DNA of 41,480 bases from Leifsonia sp. 71-9 (GCF_001898805.1 NZ_MKVJ01000015.1:22834-64313); one strand, 5' to 3'. Shown: positions 7,905-16,148, numbered from the stretch's first letter. The notes: generated from the sequence alone by a model not told the origin. A program made the numbers and translations.

Positions 7905-8615
7905 ATGACCACGCAGCGCACCGTGCTCGTCACCGGCGGAAACCGCGGGATCGGCTACGCGATCGCCGAGGAGTTCGTGGCCCAGGGCCACCGCGTCGCC
8001 GTCACCGCCCGGTCGGGCGAGGGCCCGGAGGGAGCGCTCACCGTGCGCGCGGATGTGACCGACACCGCGTCGATCGACGCGGCGTTCACCGAGATCGAGG
8101 AGAAGCTCGGCCCGGTGGAGGTCGTCGTGGCGAACGCCGGCATCACCAAGGACACCCTCCTGATGCGCATGACGGACGAGGAGTTCGACAGCGTCATCGA
8201 GACCAACCTCGGCGGCGCCTTCCGGGTCGTGAAGCGTGCCAACAAGGGCATGCTGAAGGCTCGCTTCGGCCGCATCGTCCTGATCTCGAGCGTCGTCGGC
8301 CTGTTCGGCGGCGCCGGCCAGGTCAACTACGCGTCGTCCAAGGCCGGACTGGTGGGCATGGCGCGGTCGATCACGCGCGAGCTGGGCGCCCGCGGCATCA
8401 CGGCGAACGTCGTCGCGCCCGGCTTCATCGAGACGGACATGACGGCCGCCCTGCCCGAGACGCAGCAGGCCGAGTACAAGAAGAGCATCCCCGCCGGCCG
8501 CTTCGCGTCGCCGAGCGAGGTCGCGAAGGTCGTCGCGTGGGTCGCGGGCGACGACGCCGGCTACATCTCCGGCGCGGTCATCCCGGTCGACGGCGGCCTG
8601 GGGATGGGGCACTAG
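7905..8615 (+). CDS. fabG: Beta-ketoacyl-ACP reductase (FabG/SDR family)
   Basis: NADPH-dependent short-chain reductase of 236 residues, probably the 3-oxoacyl-ACP reductase of type II fatty acid synthesis. The SDR motifs are complete: TGGNRGIG for cofactor binding, DVTDT, NAGI, the catalytic Ser in LISSVVG, and the catalytic Tyr-Lys pair in YASSK. NVVAPGFIETDM and the C-terminal SGAVIPVDGGLGMGH are typical of FabG/MabA. The ATG at 7905 is preceded by GAGAGGAAA at good spacing, and a -10-like TAGACT lies at 7867-7872. No fatty acid genes flank it, so a different substrate within the SDR family remains possible. Confidence 0.85.
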   Translation: MTTQRTVLVTGGNRGIGYAIAEEFVAQGHRVAVTARSGEGPEGALTVRADVTDTASIDAAFTEIEEKLGPVEVVVANAGITKDTLLMRMTDEEFDSVIETNLGGAFRVVKRANKGMLKARFGRIVLISSVVGLFGGAGQVNYASSKAGLVGMARSITRELGARGITANVVAPGFIETDMTAALPETQQAEYKKSIPAGRFASPSEVAKVVAWVAGDDAGYISGAVIPVDGGLGMGH

Positions 8616-8657
8616 CCGCTCGCGCTCGCGACCGGAGCTCCGGTCCCGGACCACGAC

Positions 8658-8699
8658 ACGCCGCTCAGATCGCCGTTCGTACGGTGATCCGAGCGGCGT
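8658..8699. terminator. Bidirectional terminator hairpin between fabG and serB
   Basis: An 18-base-pair stem with one mismatch (left arm starts ACGCCGCTC, right arm ends GAGCGGCGT) encloses a TTCGTA loop. It lies between the convergent 3' ends of the FabG-like gene (8615) and serB (8733). A second perfect 16-base palindrome, GACCGGAGCTCCGGTC, sits just before it at 8630-8645. Neither has a long T-run. Confidence 0.75.
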
Positions 8700-8732
8700 T
8701 GTGGGTTCCGACCGGAATCGCCAGCCGCCCGC

Positions 8733-9425
8733 TCAGCCGCGGAGGGCGAGGAGGGGGAGGACCTGGGAGAGGTCCTGGCGGTCGATGACGAGGTCGGCCT
8801 CGGCGCGCACGCGGGGCTTGGCGTTGAAGGCGATGGCGAGGCCGGCCTCCGCCATCATCAGGAGGTCGTTGGCGCCGTCCCCGATCGCGACCGTGCGGCG
8901 CAGCGGCACGCCGGCGGCGCGCGCCCACTCGGTGAGGGCCTCGGCCTTGGCCGCGGCGTCGACGATCGGGCCCTCCACCTCGCCGGTGAGCGCGCCGTCG
9001 CGCACCGCGAGCCGGTTCGCGCGCCAGTGGTCGAGGCCGAGCCGGGCGCCGAGCGGGTCGAGCAGCTCGTGGAAGCCGCCGGAGACCACGCCGACGCGCC
9101 CGCCCACGGCGTGCACCCCGGCGATCAGTTCGGGCACGCCGTCGGTCACGCGGATGCGCGCGCCGACGCGCTCGAACACCGACACCGGCAGCCCGGCGAG
9201 GGCGCGGACGCGCTCGCGCAGGCTCTGGGCGAAGTCGAGCTCGCCGCGCATCGCGCGCTCGGTGATCTCGGCGACCTCGGTGCGGGCGCCCGCCTCCTCG
9301 GCGAGCAGCTCGATCACCTCGTCGTGGATGAGGGTCGAGTCCGCGTCGAGCACGACGACGAACCGTGGAGGATTCTCAGAAAGCGACTGCTGGGGGGCCG
9401 GGTGTTGTGTGCGTGCGGACGTCAT
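8733..9425 (-). CDS. serB: Phosphoserine phosphatase SerB
   Basis: HAD-family phosphatase of 230 residues for the last step of serine synthesis (phosphoserine to serine). HAD motif I is [19 protein letters not shown] (nucleophile and acid Asp in DADST), motif II is the Ser of VVSGGF, a Lys lies in DAAAKAEAL, and motif III is [19 protein letters not shown] with AKPRVR following. No ACT domain is present, unlike the longer mycobacterial SerB2; only a 20-residue variable leader precedes motif I. The ATG at 9425 overlaps the glgC stop (ATGA), so the gene is co-transcribed and coupled with glgC. That is a genomic convenience rather than a known pathway link. Confidence 0.92.
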   Translation of the reverse strand: MTSARTQHPAPQQSLSENPPRFVVVLDADSTLIHDEVIELLAEEAGARTEVAEITERAMRGELDFAQSLRERVRALAGLPVSVFERVGARIRVTDGVPELIAGVHAVGGRVGVVSGGFHELLDPLGARLGLDHWRANRLAVRDGALTGEVEGPIVDAAAKAEALTEWARAAGVPLRRTVAIGDGANDLLMMAEAGLAIAFNAKPRVRAEADLVIDRQDLSQVLPLLALRG

Positions 9426-10666
9426 GGAACGACGTGGACTCCCTTGCCGACGACGGTGATCCCGGATTCCGTGACGGTGAAGCCGCGTGCGCGGTCCCTG
9501 GCCGGGTCCACGCCGATGCTCGCGCCCTCGGCGACCACGACGTCCTTGTCCAGGATGGCGCGGCCGACGAACGCGTTCGGCTCGATGACGGCGCGCTCGA
9601 ACACGACCGAGTCGACGACCTTGGCGCCGGAGTCGACCTTCGCCCACGGGCCGAGCACGCTGCGCTCCAGGTGGGCGCCCGAGATCACGGAACCGAGCGA
9701 GACGATCGAGTCGATCGTGGTGCCCAGGGCGCCGCGCCCGTCGCGCACGATCTTCGCGGGCGGCGAGTTGAGCACCTGGCTGAAGATCGGCCACTCGCGG
9801 TTGTAGAGGTTGAAGACGGGGAGCGCGGAGATGAGGTCCTGGTGGGCCTCGAAGAACGAGTCGATCGTCCCGACGTCGCGCCAGTAGTACCGGTCGCGAT
9901 CCGTCGAGCCGGGGAGGTCGTTGCGGCTGAAGTCGTAGACGGCCGCCTCGCCGCGCGCCACGAAGTCCGGGATGATGTCGCCGCCCATGTCGTGGTTGGA
10001 GTCGGGGCGGTCGCCGTCGCGGATCACCGCGTCGATGAGGGCGTCGGCGTCGAAGACGTAGTTGCCCATGGAGGCGAGCACCTCGTCGGGCGAGTCGGGC
10101 AGCCCCACCGGGTCGCTCGGCTTCTCGCGGAACGCGGCGATGTGCTCGGGATGCGCGGCATCCACCTCGATCACGCCGAACTGGTCGGCGAGGGAGATCG
10201 GCTGGCGGATGGCGGCGACGGTGGCCGCGGCGCCCGAGTCGATGTGCGCCTGGATCATCTGGGCGAAGTCCATCCGGTACACGTGGTCGGCGCCGACCAC
10301 GACGACGATGTCGGGCTTCTCGTCGCGGAGCAGGTTGAGGCTCTGCAGGATGGCGTCGGCCGAGCCGCTGAACCAGCGCTTGCCCAGGCGCTGCTGCGCG
10401 GGCACGGACGCGATGTACGAGTTGAGCATGCCGTCGAGCCGCCAGGTCTGCGACACGTGCCGGTCGAGGCTGTGCGACTTGTACTGGGTGAGCACGACGA
10501 TCTGGCGCAGCTGGGAGTTGATGAGGTTCGAGAGTGCGAAGTCGATGAGCCGGTACTGTCCGCCGAACGGAACGGCGGGCTTGGCCCGGTCGGCCGTCAA
10601 CGGCATCAGCCGCTTGCCCTCCCCGCCCGCGAGTACGATGCCGAAGATCTTCCTGCCTGCTGCCAT
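9422..10666 (-). CDS. glgC: Glucose-1-phosphate adenylyltransferase GlgC
   Basis: Makes ADP-glucose from glucose-1-phosphate and ATP, the committed donor for glycogen-type glucans. The 414-residue product has the full family architecture. An N-terminal nucleotidyltransferase begins [16 protein letters not shown] with [10 protein letters not shown], and substrate-binding blocks include [34 protein letters not shown] and [12 protein letters not shown]-terminal left-handed beta-helix has hexapeptide repeats ([17 protein letters not shown] onward). The start ATG sits 6 bases after a -10-like TACTGT (10678-10673) with no ribosome site, consistent with a leaderless mRNA. It diverges from the GT4 synthase, the same divergent glgC/glgM arrangement as in mycobacteria. 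Confidence 0.96.
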   Translation of the reverse strand: MAAGRKIFGIVLAGGEGKRLMPLTADRAKPAVPFGGQYRLIDFALSNLINSQLRQIVVLTQYKSHSLDRHVSQTWRLDGMLNSYIASVPAQQRLGKRWFSGSADAILQSLNLLRDEKPDIVVVVGADHVYRMDFAQMIQAHIDSGAAATVAAIRQPISLADQFGVIEVDAAHPEHIAAFREKPSDPVGLPDSPDEVLASMGNYVFDADALIDAVIRDGDRPDSNHDMGGDIIPDFVARGEAAVYDFSRNDLPGSTDRDRYYWRDVGTIDSFFEAHQDLISALPVFNLYNREWPIFSQVLNSPPAKIVRDGRGALGTTIDSIVSLGSVISGAHLERSVLGPWAKVDSGAKVVDSVVFERAVIEPNAFVGRAILDKDVVVAEGASIGVDPARDRARGFTVTESGITVVGKGVHVVP

Positions 10667-10672
10667 GCCACC

Positions 10673-10705
10673 ACAGTAGAGGCAACCGGAGGGCTGTACT
10701 AGCGT
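10673..10705. promoter_or_regulatory. Divergent promoters of glgC and the GT4 synthase
   Basis: The 46-base gap holds a -10-like TACTGT on the reverse strand (10678-10673), 6 bases before the glgC ATG, and TAGCGT on the forward strand (10700-10705), 7 bases before the glgA/glgM ATG. Both would give leaderless transcripts. The promoters would overlap back to back, so the two genes are probably coordinated. Confidence 0.55.
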
Positions 10706-10712
10706 TCAGGAC

Positions 10713-11894
10713 ATGCGCGTTGATCTTCTGACCCGGGAGTACCCGCCGGACATCTACGGCGGCGCCGGGGTGCACGTGACCGAACTGGTGCGCGCACTGC
10801 GCGCGGACATCGAGGTGGTGGTGCGCTGCTTCGGCGAGCCCCGCGATGCCCCGGACACGGTCGCGTACCGTGTGCCGGCCGAGCTGCGGGAGGCCAACGG
10901 TGCGCTCGCGACGCTCGGCGTCGACCTGCAGATGGCGCAGGACTGCGGGGGAGCCGACGTGGTGCACTCGCACACCTGGTACGCCAACGCGGGCGGCCAC
11001 CTCGCCAAGCTGCTGCACGACGTGCCGCACGTCGTCACGGCGCACAGCCTCGAGCCGCTGCGGCCGTGGAAGGCCGAGCAGCTCGGCGGCGGGTACCGCG
11101 TGTCGAGCTGGGCCGAGAAGACCGCGTTCGAGTCGGCCGACACGGTCATCGCGGTGAGCGAGGGGATGCGCCGCGACATCCTGAACGCGTACCCGTCGCT
11201 CGATCCCGGGCGTGTCACGGTCGTCTACAACGGCATCGATCTCGAGCGCTGGACGCCGATCTCGGACGACGAGCGCGCCCGCGCGCTGGGCATCGACCCG
11301 ACGCGGCCCGCGGTGGTCTTCGTCGGGCGCATCACGCGCCAGAAGGGCCTCCCGTACCTGCTGCGCGCGGCCCGTCTGCTGCCCGCCAACGTGCAGCTCG
11401 TGCTCTGCGCGGGCGCGCCGGACACGCCCGAGATCCTCGCCGAGGTGAGCGGGCTCGTCGAGCGGCTGCAGTCCGAGCGCGACGGCGTGGTGTGGATCGA
11501 CCGGCTGCTCTCGAACGAGGAGCTGCGGGTGGCGCTGACCGCCTCCACGGTCTTCGTCTGCCCGTCGATCTACGAACCGCTCGGGATCGTGAACCTGGAG
11601 GCGATGGCGTGCGGGCTGCCCGTCGTGGGCACCGCGACCGGCGGCATCCCCGAGGTGATCGTGGACGGCGTCACCGGTCGCCTGGTGCCGATCGAGCAGC
11701 TGCAGGACGGCACGGGCACGCCGACGGACCCGGAGGCGTTCGTGCGCGATCTCGCGGCGGCGCTGACGGAGGTCGTGAGCGATCCGGAGCGCGCCGCCCG
11801 CTGGGGCGAGGCGGGCCGGCAGCGCGCGGAGACGTCGTTCAGCTGGTCGGCCATCGCCGAGCAGACGCGCGACGTCTACCGGTCGGTGAGCTAG
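10713..11894 (+). CDS. glgA: GT4-type glycogen synthase / maltose-1-phosphate synthase (GlgA/GlgM)
   Basis: Retaining GT-B glycosyltransferase of 393 residues. Landmarks are the N-terminal LLTREYPPDIYGGAGVHVTEL (acceptor-side Gly loop), HSHTWYANAGGHLAK, TAHSLEPLRPWK, the donor-side FVGRITRQKGLPYLLRA, and the C-terminal E-x7-E nucleotide-sugar motif in CPSIYEPLGIVNLEAMACG. Classical bacterial GlgA belongs to GT5 and is nearer 480 residues. This shorter GT4 form matches the group containing mycobacterial Rv1212c, which was annotated GlgA but makes maltose-1-phosphate from ADP-glucose (GlgM). Divergence from glgC and the presence of treS downstream fit an alpha-glucan/trehalose network. The family is firm; GlgA versus GlgM activity is unresolved. 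Confidence 0.9.
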   Translation: MRVDLLTREYPPDIYGGAGVHVTELVRALRADIEVVVRCFGEPRDAPDTVAYRVPAELREANGALATLGVDLQMAQDCGGADVVHSHTWYANAGGHLAKLLHDVPHVVTAHSLEPLRPWKAEQLGGGYRVSSWAEKTAFESADTVIAVSEGMRRDILNAYPSLDPGRVTVVYNGIDLERWTPISDDERARALGIDPTRPAVVFVGRITRQKGLPYLLRAARLLPANVQLVLCAGAPDTPEILAEVSGLVERLQSERDGVVWIDRLLSNEELRVALTASTVFVCPSIYEPLGIVNLEAMACGLPVVGTATGGIPEVIVDGVTGRLVPIEQLQDGTGTPTDPEAFVRDLAAALTEVVSDPERAARWGEAGRQRAETSFSWSAIAEQTRDVYRSVS

Positions 11895-11905
11895 CGCCGA
11901 GTGGG

Positions 11906-11911
11906 TAGGCT
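11906..11911 (+). promoter_or_regulatory. -10 box of the orphan ABC ATPase gene
   Basis: TAGGCT lies 7 bases before the ATG at 11919. An AGGAGG is present but ends only 1-2 bases before the ATG, too close for normal use. A leaderless transcript starting at or next to the ATG is the simplest reading. Confidence 0.5.
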
Positions 11912-11918
11912 AGGAGGC

Positions 11919-12719
11919 ATGGCCAGCAGCGTTCTCCAGCTCTCAGACGTGTCCGTGACCCGGGACGGCACCGCCGTCCTCCAAGGCGTCGACTGGACCG
12001 TGGAGCCGGACGAGCGCTGGGTGGTGCTCGGCCCGAACGGCGCGGGCAAGACCACGCTGCTGCAGATCGCGGCCGCGGCGCTGCACCCGTCCTCCGGCGA
12101 GGCGATCGTGCTCGGCGAGACGCTCGGGCAGAGCGACCTCGCGGAGCTGCGTCCGCTGCTCGGCTTCGCGTCGAGCGCACTCGCCCGCCGCATCCCGCGG
12201 AACGAGACCGTGCTCGACGTCGTCATGACCGCCGCCTACGCCGTCACCGGCCGCTGGAACGAGCTCTACGAGGAGATCGACGAGCGCCGCGCCCTGCGCG
12301 TGCTTGCCGAGTGGCGCCTCGAGCACCTCGCCAAGCGCACCTTCGGCAGCCTGAGCGACGGCGAGCAGAAGCGCGTGCAGATCGCCCGGTCGGTCATGAC
12401 CGATCCCGAGATCCTGCTGCTCGACGAGCCGGCCGCGAGCCTCGACCTCGGCGGACGCGAGGAGCTCGTGCAGCTGCTCGGCGGCTACGCCAGCGACGCC
12501 AAGTCGCCCGCCATCGTGATGGTCACCCACCACGTGGAGGAGATCCCGCTCGGCTTCAACCGCGCGCTCCTGCTGAAGGACGGCCGGGTCACCGCGCACG
12601 GCCCGATCGGCGAGGTGCTGACGAGCGAGAGCCTGAGCGAGACCTTCGGTCTCGACATCGAACTCGTCGAGAGCGACGGCCGCTACACCGCCCGGGCGCG
12701 TCAGGCGACCGCGGGCTGA
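11919..12719 (+). CDS. Orphan ABC transporter ATP-binding protein (YlmA/ModF-like)
   Basis: Single-domain ABC ATPase of 266 residues. Walker A is GPNGAGKTT, the signature is the variant [14 protein letters not shown], Walker B is [12 protein letters not shown], and the switch His lies in [14 protein letters not shown]. The [19 protein letters not shown] region and the ending resemble the YlmA group of ATPases that have no adjacent permease. None is encoded next to it here: upstream is the glucan synthase and downstream is rpmE2. It may serve a permease encoded elsewhere or have a non-transport role. Function cannot be assigned beyond ATP hydrolysis. Confidence 0.85.
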   Translation: MASSVLQLSDVSVTRDGTAVLQGVDWTVEPDERWVVLGPNGAGKTTLLQIAAAALHPSSGEAIVLGETLGQSDLAELRPLLGFASSALARRIPRNETVLDVVMTAAYAVTGRWNELYEEIDERRALRVLAEWRLEHLAKRTFGSLSDGEQKRVQIARSVMTDPEILLLDEPAASLDLGGREELVQLLGGYASDAKSPAIVMVTHHVEEIPLGFNRALLLKDGRVTAHGPIGEVLTSESLSETFGLDIELVESDGRYTARARQATAG

Positions 12720-12728
12720 GTCATCTGC

Positions 12729-12843
12729 TAAACTCGATAGCTGGCTCCCGAGTCATTCTGCCTCGTGGCGGCCGAGAGCTTTCCGCCCGTGCCTCTGGCG
12801 TGCGGGCCTGACCGACCGAAACCAACGCAACAAGGAAGTCCTG
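12729..12843 (+). promoter_or_regulatory. Promoter and structured leader of rpmE2
   Basis: A -10-like TAAACT at 12729-12734 should start an mRNA with a leader of about 100 bases. It contains a stable hairpin at 12785-12807 (GCCCGTGCC-TCT-GGCGTGCGGGC, about 8 pairs with two G-U and a bulge) and a possible upstream CTCG/CGAG stem. The ribosome site AAGGAAG follows shortly before the ATG. Actinobacterial L31 genes are known to carry structured leaders thought to bind the protein. Membership in that family is inferred, and no Zur box was seen. Confidence 0.5.
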
Positions 12844-13095
12844 ATGAAGACTGGCATCCACCCCGACTACGCTCCGGTTGTTTTCCGCGACCTGGCCTCG
12901 GGTGCGACGTTCCTCACCCGTTCCACCGTCTCGAGCGAGAAGACGATCGAGTGGGAGGACGGCAACAGCTACCCGGTGATCGACGTCGAGATCTCGTCCG
13001 AGTCGCACCCGTTCTACACCGGCAAGCAGCGCATCCTCGACTCGGCCGGCCGCGTCGAGAAGTTCAACTCGCGCTACAAGAACTTCGGCAAGTAG
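12844..13095 (+). CDS. rpmE2: 50S ribosomal protein L31 type B
   Basis: Ribosomal protein of 83 residues. The N-terminus [20 protein letters not shown] and the ends [21 protein letters not shown] and RYKNFGK are diagnostic of L31. The CxxC zinc ligands of the type A form are missing, so this is the zinc-independent type B protein. Type B proteins can replace the zinc form when zinc is scarce, but no Zur-like operator is visible upstream. It may therefore be the main L31 here. A good ribosome site (CAAGGAAGTCCTG) precedes the ATG and a strong terminator follows at 13125-13154. Confidence 0.97.
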   Translation: MKTGIHPDYAPVVFRDLASGATFLTRSTVSSEKTIEWEDGNSYPVIDVEISSESHPFYTGKQRILDSAGRVEKFNSRYKNFGK

Positions 13096-13124
13096 TCCGC
13101 ACGGCTCCGGCCGTCGCGACCGTG

Positions 13125-13154
13125 AGAGGCCCCCGTCGTACGACGGGGGCCTCT
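13125..13154. terminator. Terminator hairpin of rpmE2
   Basis: A perfect 30-base palindrome, AGAGGCCCCCGTCGT followed by its reverse complement, is followed by TCG. It lies 29 bases after the rpmE2 stop and before the end of the convergent DUF4190 gene, so it can act in both directions. Confidence 0.88.
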
Positions 13155-13179
13155 TCGTGTCGATCCGGTGGGATGCGGT

Positions 13180-13494
13180 TCAGTAGTTGTTGTAGTTGGC
13201 GGCGGCGACACCCAGCGACGCGATGATGATGATCGTGAGGATGATGGTGAGCACGACCTCCACGAGGCCGATGATGACGGCGGCGATGGCGAGGCCGCGG
13301 CCCTGCTCGCCGGTCCGCTTGATCTGCGACAGGGCGACGAAGCCCAGGATCGCGCCGACGATGCTGACGAAGAACGCGAGGATGAACCCCACGATCGCCA
13401 TCGTGTTGTAGCCCGGCTGCGCGGGCGGGGCGGCGGCGTACTGCGGCTGCTGCTGCGGCGGGAGAGGCTGCGGGTTCAGGTTGGGATCGCTCAT
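13180..13494 (-). CDS. DUF4190 domain-containing small membrane protein
   Basis: Product of 104 residues. A Pro/Gln-rich N-terminal cytoplasmic segment (NPQPLPPQQQPQY) is followed by two long membrane helices. The first (MAIVGFILAFFVSIVGAILGFVAL) is followed by the DUF4190 hallmark SQIKRTGEQGRGLAIAA, then the second (VIIGLVEVVLTIILTIIIIASLGV). The short end is Asn/Tyr rich (AAANYNNY). Such proteins are common in actinobacteria and have no established function. The gene is alone, convergent with rpmE2; the ATG at 13494 follows a 56-base gap from the exonuclease gene. Confidence 0.85.
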   Translation of the reverse strand: MSDPNLNPQPLPPQQQPQYAAAPPAQPGYNTMAIVGFILAFFVSIVGAILGFVALSQIKRTGEQGRGLAIAAVIIGLVEVVLTIILTIIIIASLGVAAANYNNY

Positions 13495-13550
13495 GCCGAC
13501 GACACTAGCGTCGCCGCCCGCGGGGGAGAACCCCCAGCCTGGGAGGTGCG

Positions 13551-14234
13551 CTAGCGCAGCGGCCAGTCGCCGGAGGCGGTGAACTCGGGGTCGCGGACGC
13601 GCCGCATGTACTCCTGGAAGTCGGCGGCCTGCTCGCGGCACCAGTCGATCTGCTTGAGGTGCAGCTCGGCGGCCTCGATGGCGAGGTGCTCGGCGTGCCG
13701 CTGGGCCATCGCCTGTGCGACCCGTCCGGCGGCGATCGCGTCGGCGCCGGCGTCGTGCGCGTCGATCAACGAGACGCCGTAGTGATCCGCGGCGACGGTG
13801 AGCGTGCGCTTGCCCGGGCGGAACTTGTCGACGGCGCGGTCGATGACGAGCGGGTCGATGATCGGGCCGGGGGAGTCGAGCGGCTCGACGCCGTGGCGCT
13901 TCGCCTCCCGGTCGAGCAGCGTGAAGTCGTAGGGGGCGTTGTACGCCACCACCGGGATTCCGCGGGCGAACAGGCGGCGGAGCTGGTCGACGATGGCGGA
14001 GACGCCCGCGGCGGCCGCCATGCCCTTCTCCCGGGCGAGCTCGGTGGTGATGCCGTGCACGGCCGTCGCCTCGGCCGGGATCTCCATCCCGGGGTCGAGC
14101 AGCCAGTAGCGGCCGTGGACGACCTCGCCCTGCTCGTTCAGCAGCCCGACGTGCGCGGTGACGATGCGGGCCGTCTCGACGTCGATGCCGGTGGTCTCCA
14201 GATCGAAGACGCCGAGCTCGTGATGCCAACCCAT
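13551..14234 (-). CDS. DnaQ-like DEDDh 3'-5' exonuclease
   Basis: RNase T/DnaQ-fold exonuclease of 227 residues. The acidic motifs are Exo I in GVFDLETTGIDVE (Asp and Glu), Exo II in VAYNAPYDFTLLDREAKRH, and Exo III in DAHDAGADAIAAG with the His-x4-Asp of the DEDDh group. The AVHGIT block is also typical. It resembles the stand-alone exonucleases of actinobacteria annotated as DNA polymerase III epsilon-like, but it lacks a clear clamp-binding motif, so a repair or RNA role is equally possible. The ATG at 14234 lies 6 bases after a -10-like TACCCT with no ribosome site. An in-frame ATG at 14279 overlaps the treS terminator and was rejected. Confidence 0.9.
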   Translation of the reverse strand: MGWHHELGVFDLETTGIDVETARIVTAHVGLLNEQGEVVHGRYWLLDPGMEIPAEATAVHGITTELAREKGMAAAAGVSAIVDQLRRLFARGIPVVAYNAPYDFTLLDREAKRHGVEPLDSPGPIIDPLVIDRAVDKFRPGKRTLTVAADHYGVSLIDAHDAGADAIAAGRVAQAMAQRHAEHLAIEAAELHLKQIDWCREQAADFQEYMRRVRDPEFTASGDWPLR

Positions 14235-14240
14235 GTGTTC

Positions 14241-14246
14241 AGGGTA
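14241..14246 (-). promoter_or_regulatory. -10 box of the exonuclease gene
   Basis: The reverse strand reads TACCCT, then 6 bases (GAACAC), then ATG at 14234. There is no Shine-Dalgarno, so a leaderless mRNA is likely. Confidence 0.45.
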
Positions 14247-14262
14247 CGAGGAGGGGCCGACA

Positions 14263-14286
14263 CCGCCCGGTCGCCACACCGGGCGG
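14263..14286. terminator. Terminator hairpin after treS
   Basis: CCGCCCGGT and ACCGGGCGG form a 9-base-pair stem around a 6-base loop. It lies 17 bases after the treS stop on the reverse strand, just upstream of the exonuclease promoter. There is no T-run. Confidence 0.65.
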
Positions 14287-14303
14287 GTCGTCGACCGGTG
14301 CCG

Positions 14304-16013
14304 TCAGTCGCGCCGCGGCTCGATGTGCAGCCAGTAGAAGTTCTGGGTGCCGAGCGTGAGCGTGAAGCGGCCGTCCTCGGCGACGGTGGGGAACTCCGCG
14401 CCGCCGAACATGTCGTAGAGCGTGCGGCCGGCGAACTCGGGGGCATCGAGCGTGACCGAGATCGGGTTGTGAGCGAACGAGAACACGCAGAGCACGTCCT
14501 CCGCCTGGTCGCCGAAGTGCGTGCCGCTGCCGGCGTACGACCGCACGAACGCGAGCACGGACTCGTGGTCGGTCTGGAGCACGCGCATGTCGCCGAGGCC
14601 GAAGACGGGGTGCGCCTTGCGCACGTGGATGACGTTGCGGACCCAGTGCAGGAGCGAGCGCGACTGCGCGAGCTGCGCCTCCACGTTCACCTGGTTGTAG
14701 TGGTAGACCAGCGACTGCACGATCGGCAGGAACAGCTTGCCCGGGTCGGCGGTCGAGAACCCGCCGTTGCGGTCGGGCGTCCACTGCATGGGCGTGCGGG
14801 AGCTGTCGCGGTCGGGCAGCCAGATGTTGTCGCCCATCCCGATCTCGTCCCCGTAGTAGAGGAACGGGCTGCCGGCCAGCGAGAAGAGGAGGGCGTGGGC
14901 CAGCTCCAGCTCGGCGCGGGAGTTGTCGAGCAGCGGTGCGAGGCGGCGGCGGATGCCGACGTTGGCGCGCATGCGCGGGTCGTACGCGTACCAGCCGTAC
15001 ATCGCCTGGCGGTACTCCTCGCTGACCATCTCGAGCGTGAGCTCGTCGTGGTTGCGCAGGAAGACGCCCCAGGCGGCGCCCTCTGGCGTGTCCGTCGTCT
15101 CGGAGAGCACGCGGACCAGCTCGGTCGCCTGCTGCGAGCGCAGCGCGTAGAAGATGCGGGGCATGACGGGGAAGTCGAAGGCCATGTGGCACTCCGGCTC
15201 CTCCTCGCTGCCGAAGAAGGCCGCGACCTCGCGGGGCCACTGGTTGGCCTCGGCGATCATCATGCGGCCGGGGTACTCGTGGTCGACCATCGCGCGGAGC
15301 TTCTTGATGAATTCGTGCGTCGGGGGCTCGCCCTCGCCGTTGCCCTCGTCGGACTCGTACAGGTAGGGGATGGCGTCGAGCCGGAAGCCGTCGACGCCGA
15401 GGTCGAGCCAGAACCGGACGATGTCGTACATCGCGTCGTGCACGGCCGGGTTCTCGAAGTTGAGGTCGGGCTGGTGCGAGAAGAACCGGTGGAAGTAGTA
15501 CTGGCGCCGCGCCTCGTCGAACGCCCAGTTGGAGTCCTCGGTGTCGACGAAGATGATGCGGATGTCGGGGTACTTGTCGTCGGTCTCGTTCCAGACGTAG
15601 AAGTCGCCGTACGGGCCCTCGGGGTCGGAGCGCGACTGCTGGAACCACTCGTGCTGGTCGGAGGTGTGGTTCATCGGCAGGTCGATGATGATGCGCATGT
15701 TGCGCTCGTGCGCCTTGGTGACCAGGTCGCGGAACTCGTCGATGGTGCCGAACTCGGGGAGGATCGCCTTGAAGTCCGAGACGTCGTAGCCTCCGTCGCG
15801 CAGGGGCGACTGGAAGAACGGCGGGAGCCAGAGCGCGTCGATGCCGAGCCACTGCAGGTAGTCGAGCTTGGAGGTCAGCCCGGCCAGGTCGCCGGACCCG
15901 TCTCCGTTGCTGTCGACGAACGAGCGCACCATGACCTCGTAGAACACCGCGCGGCGGTACCACTGGGGGTCGAGGGTGAGCCCGGGCAGCGTGATGGGCG
16001 CGGTGAAACTCAC
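14304..16013 (-). CDS. treS: Maltose alpha-D-glucosyltransferase (trehalose synthase) TreS
   Basis: GH13 enzyme of 569 residues that interconverts maltose and trehalose; in the GlgE pathway it feeds maltose to glucan synthesis. The N-terminus (DPQWYRRAVFYEVMVRSFVDSNGDG) is the TreS signature. Conserved GH13 regions follow: DLPMNHTSDQH (I), GFRLDAIPYL (II, nucleophile Asp), MIAEANQWP (III, acid Glu) and FLRNHDELTLEM (IV, transition-state Asp). SPFLYYGDEIGMGDN and RTPMQWTPDRNGGFS are also typical. Length agrees with stand-alone TreS with no fused maltokinase, and no pep2/mak gene is adjacent. The GTG start has AGAAGGAG upstream. A LacI-type operator overlaps the predicted transcript start. Confidence 0.95.
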   Translation of the reverse strand: MSFTAPITLPGLTLDPQWYRRAVFYEVMVRSFVDSNGDGSGDLAGLTSKLDYLQWLGIDALWLPPFFQSPLRDGGYDVSDFKAILPEFGTIDEFRDLVTKAHERNMRIIIDLPMNHTSDQHEWFQQSRSDPEGPYGDFYVWNETDDKYPDIRIIFVDTEDSNWAFDEARRQYYFHRFFSHQPDLNFENPAVHDAMYDIVRFWLDLGVDGFRLDAIPYLYESDEGNGEGEPPTHEFIKKLRAMVDHEYPGRMMIAEANQWPREVAAFFGSEEEPECHMAFDFPVMPRIFYALRSQQATELVRVLSETTDTPEGAAWGVFLRNHDELTLEMVSEEYRQAMYGWYAYDPRMRANVGIRRRLAPLLDNSRAELELAHALLFSLAGSPFLYYGDEIGMGDNIWLPDRDSSRTPMQWTPDRNGGFSTADPGKLFLPIVQSLVYHYNQVNVEAQLAQSRSLLHWVRNVIHVRKAHPVFGLGDMRVLQTDHESVLAFVRSYAGSGTHFGDQAEDVLCVFSFAHNPISVTLDAPEFAGRTLYDMFGGAEFPTVAEDGRFTLTLGTQNFYWLHIEPRRD

Positions 16014-16039
16014 GGTTCTCCTTCTGGCGCGAGGCCGTA

Positions 16040-16067
16040 TGCAAGCGGTTACAACCAGTGAAGTCTA
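16040..16067 (-). promoter_or_regulatory. treS promoter with LacI-family operator
   Basis: On the reverse strand a -10-like TAGACT (16067-16062) precedes TGTAACCGCTTGCA (16053-16040), a near-palindrome with the central CG and TGYAAnCGnTTrCA layout of LacI/GalR-family operators. It starts about 8 bases after the -10 box, so a bound repressor would block initiation. Repression lifted by a sugar is inferred. No LacI-type gene lies in the window. Confidence 0.6.
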
Positions 16068-16134
16068 GGGGGTCTGCGCAGTGGCCTGTCCAGTCCGCAC
16101 TGCACATTCACGAAGTGGATGCCCGCGGCTTGCC

Positions 16135-16140
16135 TAGACT
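16135..16140 (+). promoter_or_regulatory. -10 box of the hydrolase-glycosyltransferase operon
   Basis: TAGACT lies 8 bases before the ATG at 16149 with no ribosome site between, so the mRNA is probably leaderless. This promoter is divergent from treS. Confidence 0.5.
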
Positions 16141-16148
16141 TGACTGCG

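Noticed and set aside
13659-16061. 800-codon forward frame opposite the exonuclease and treS
   Set aside because: Repetitive Val/Asp/Arg composition with no motifs; treS and the exonuclease on the reverse strand carry complete catalytic motifs.
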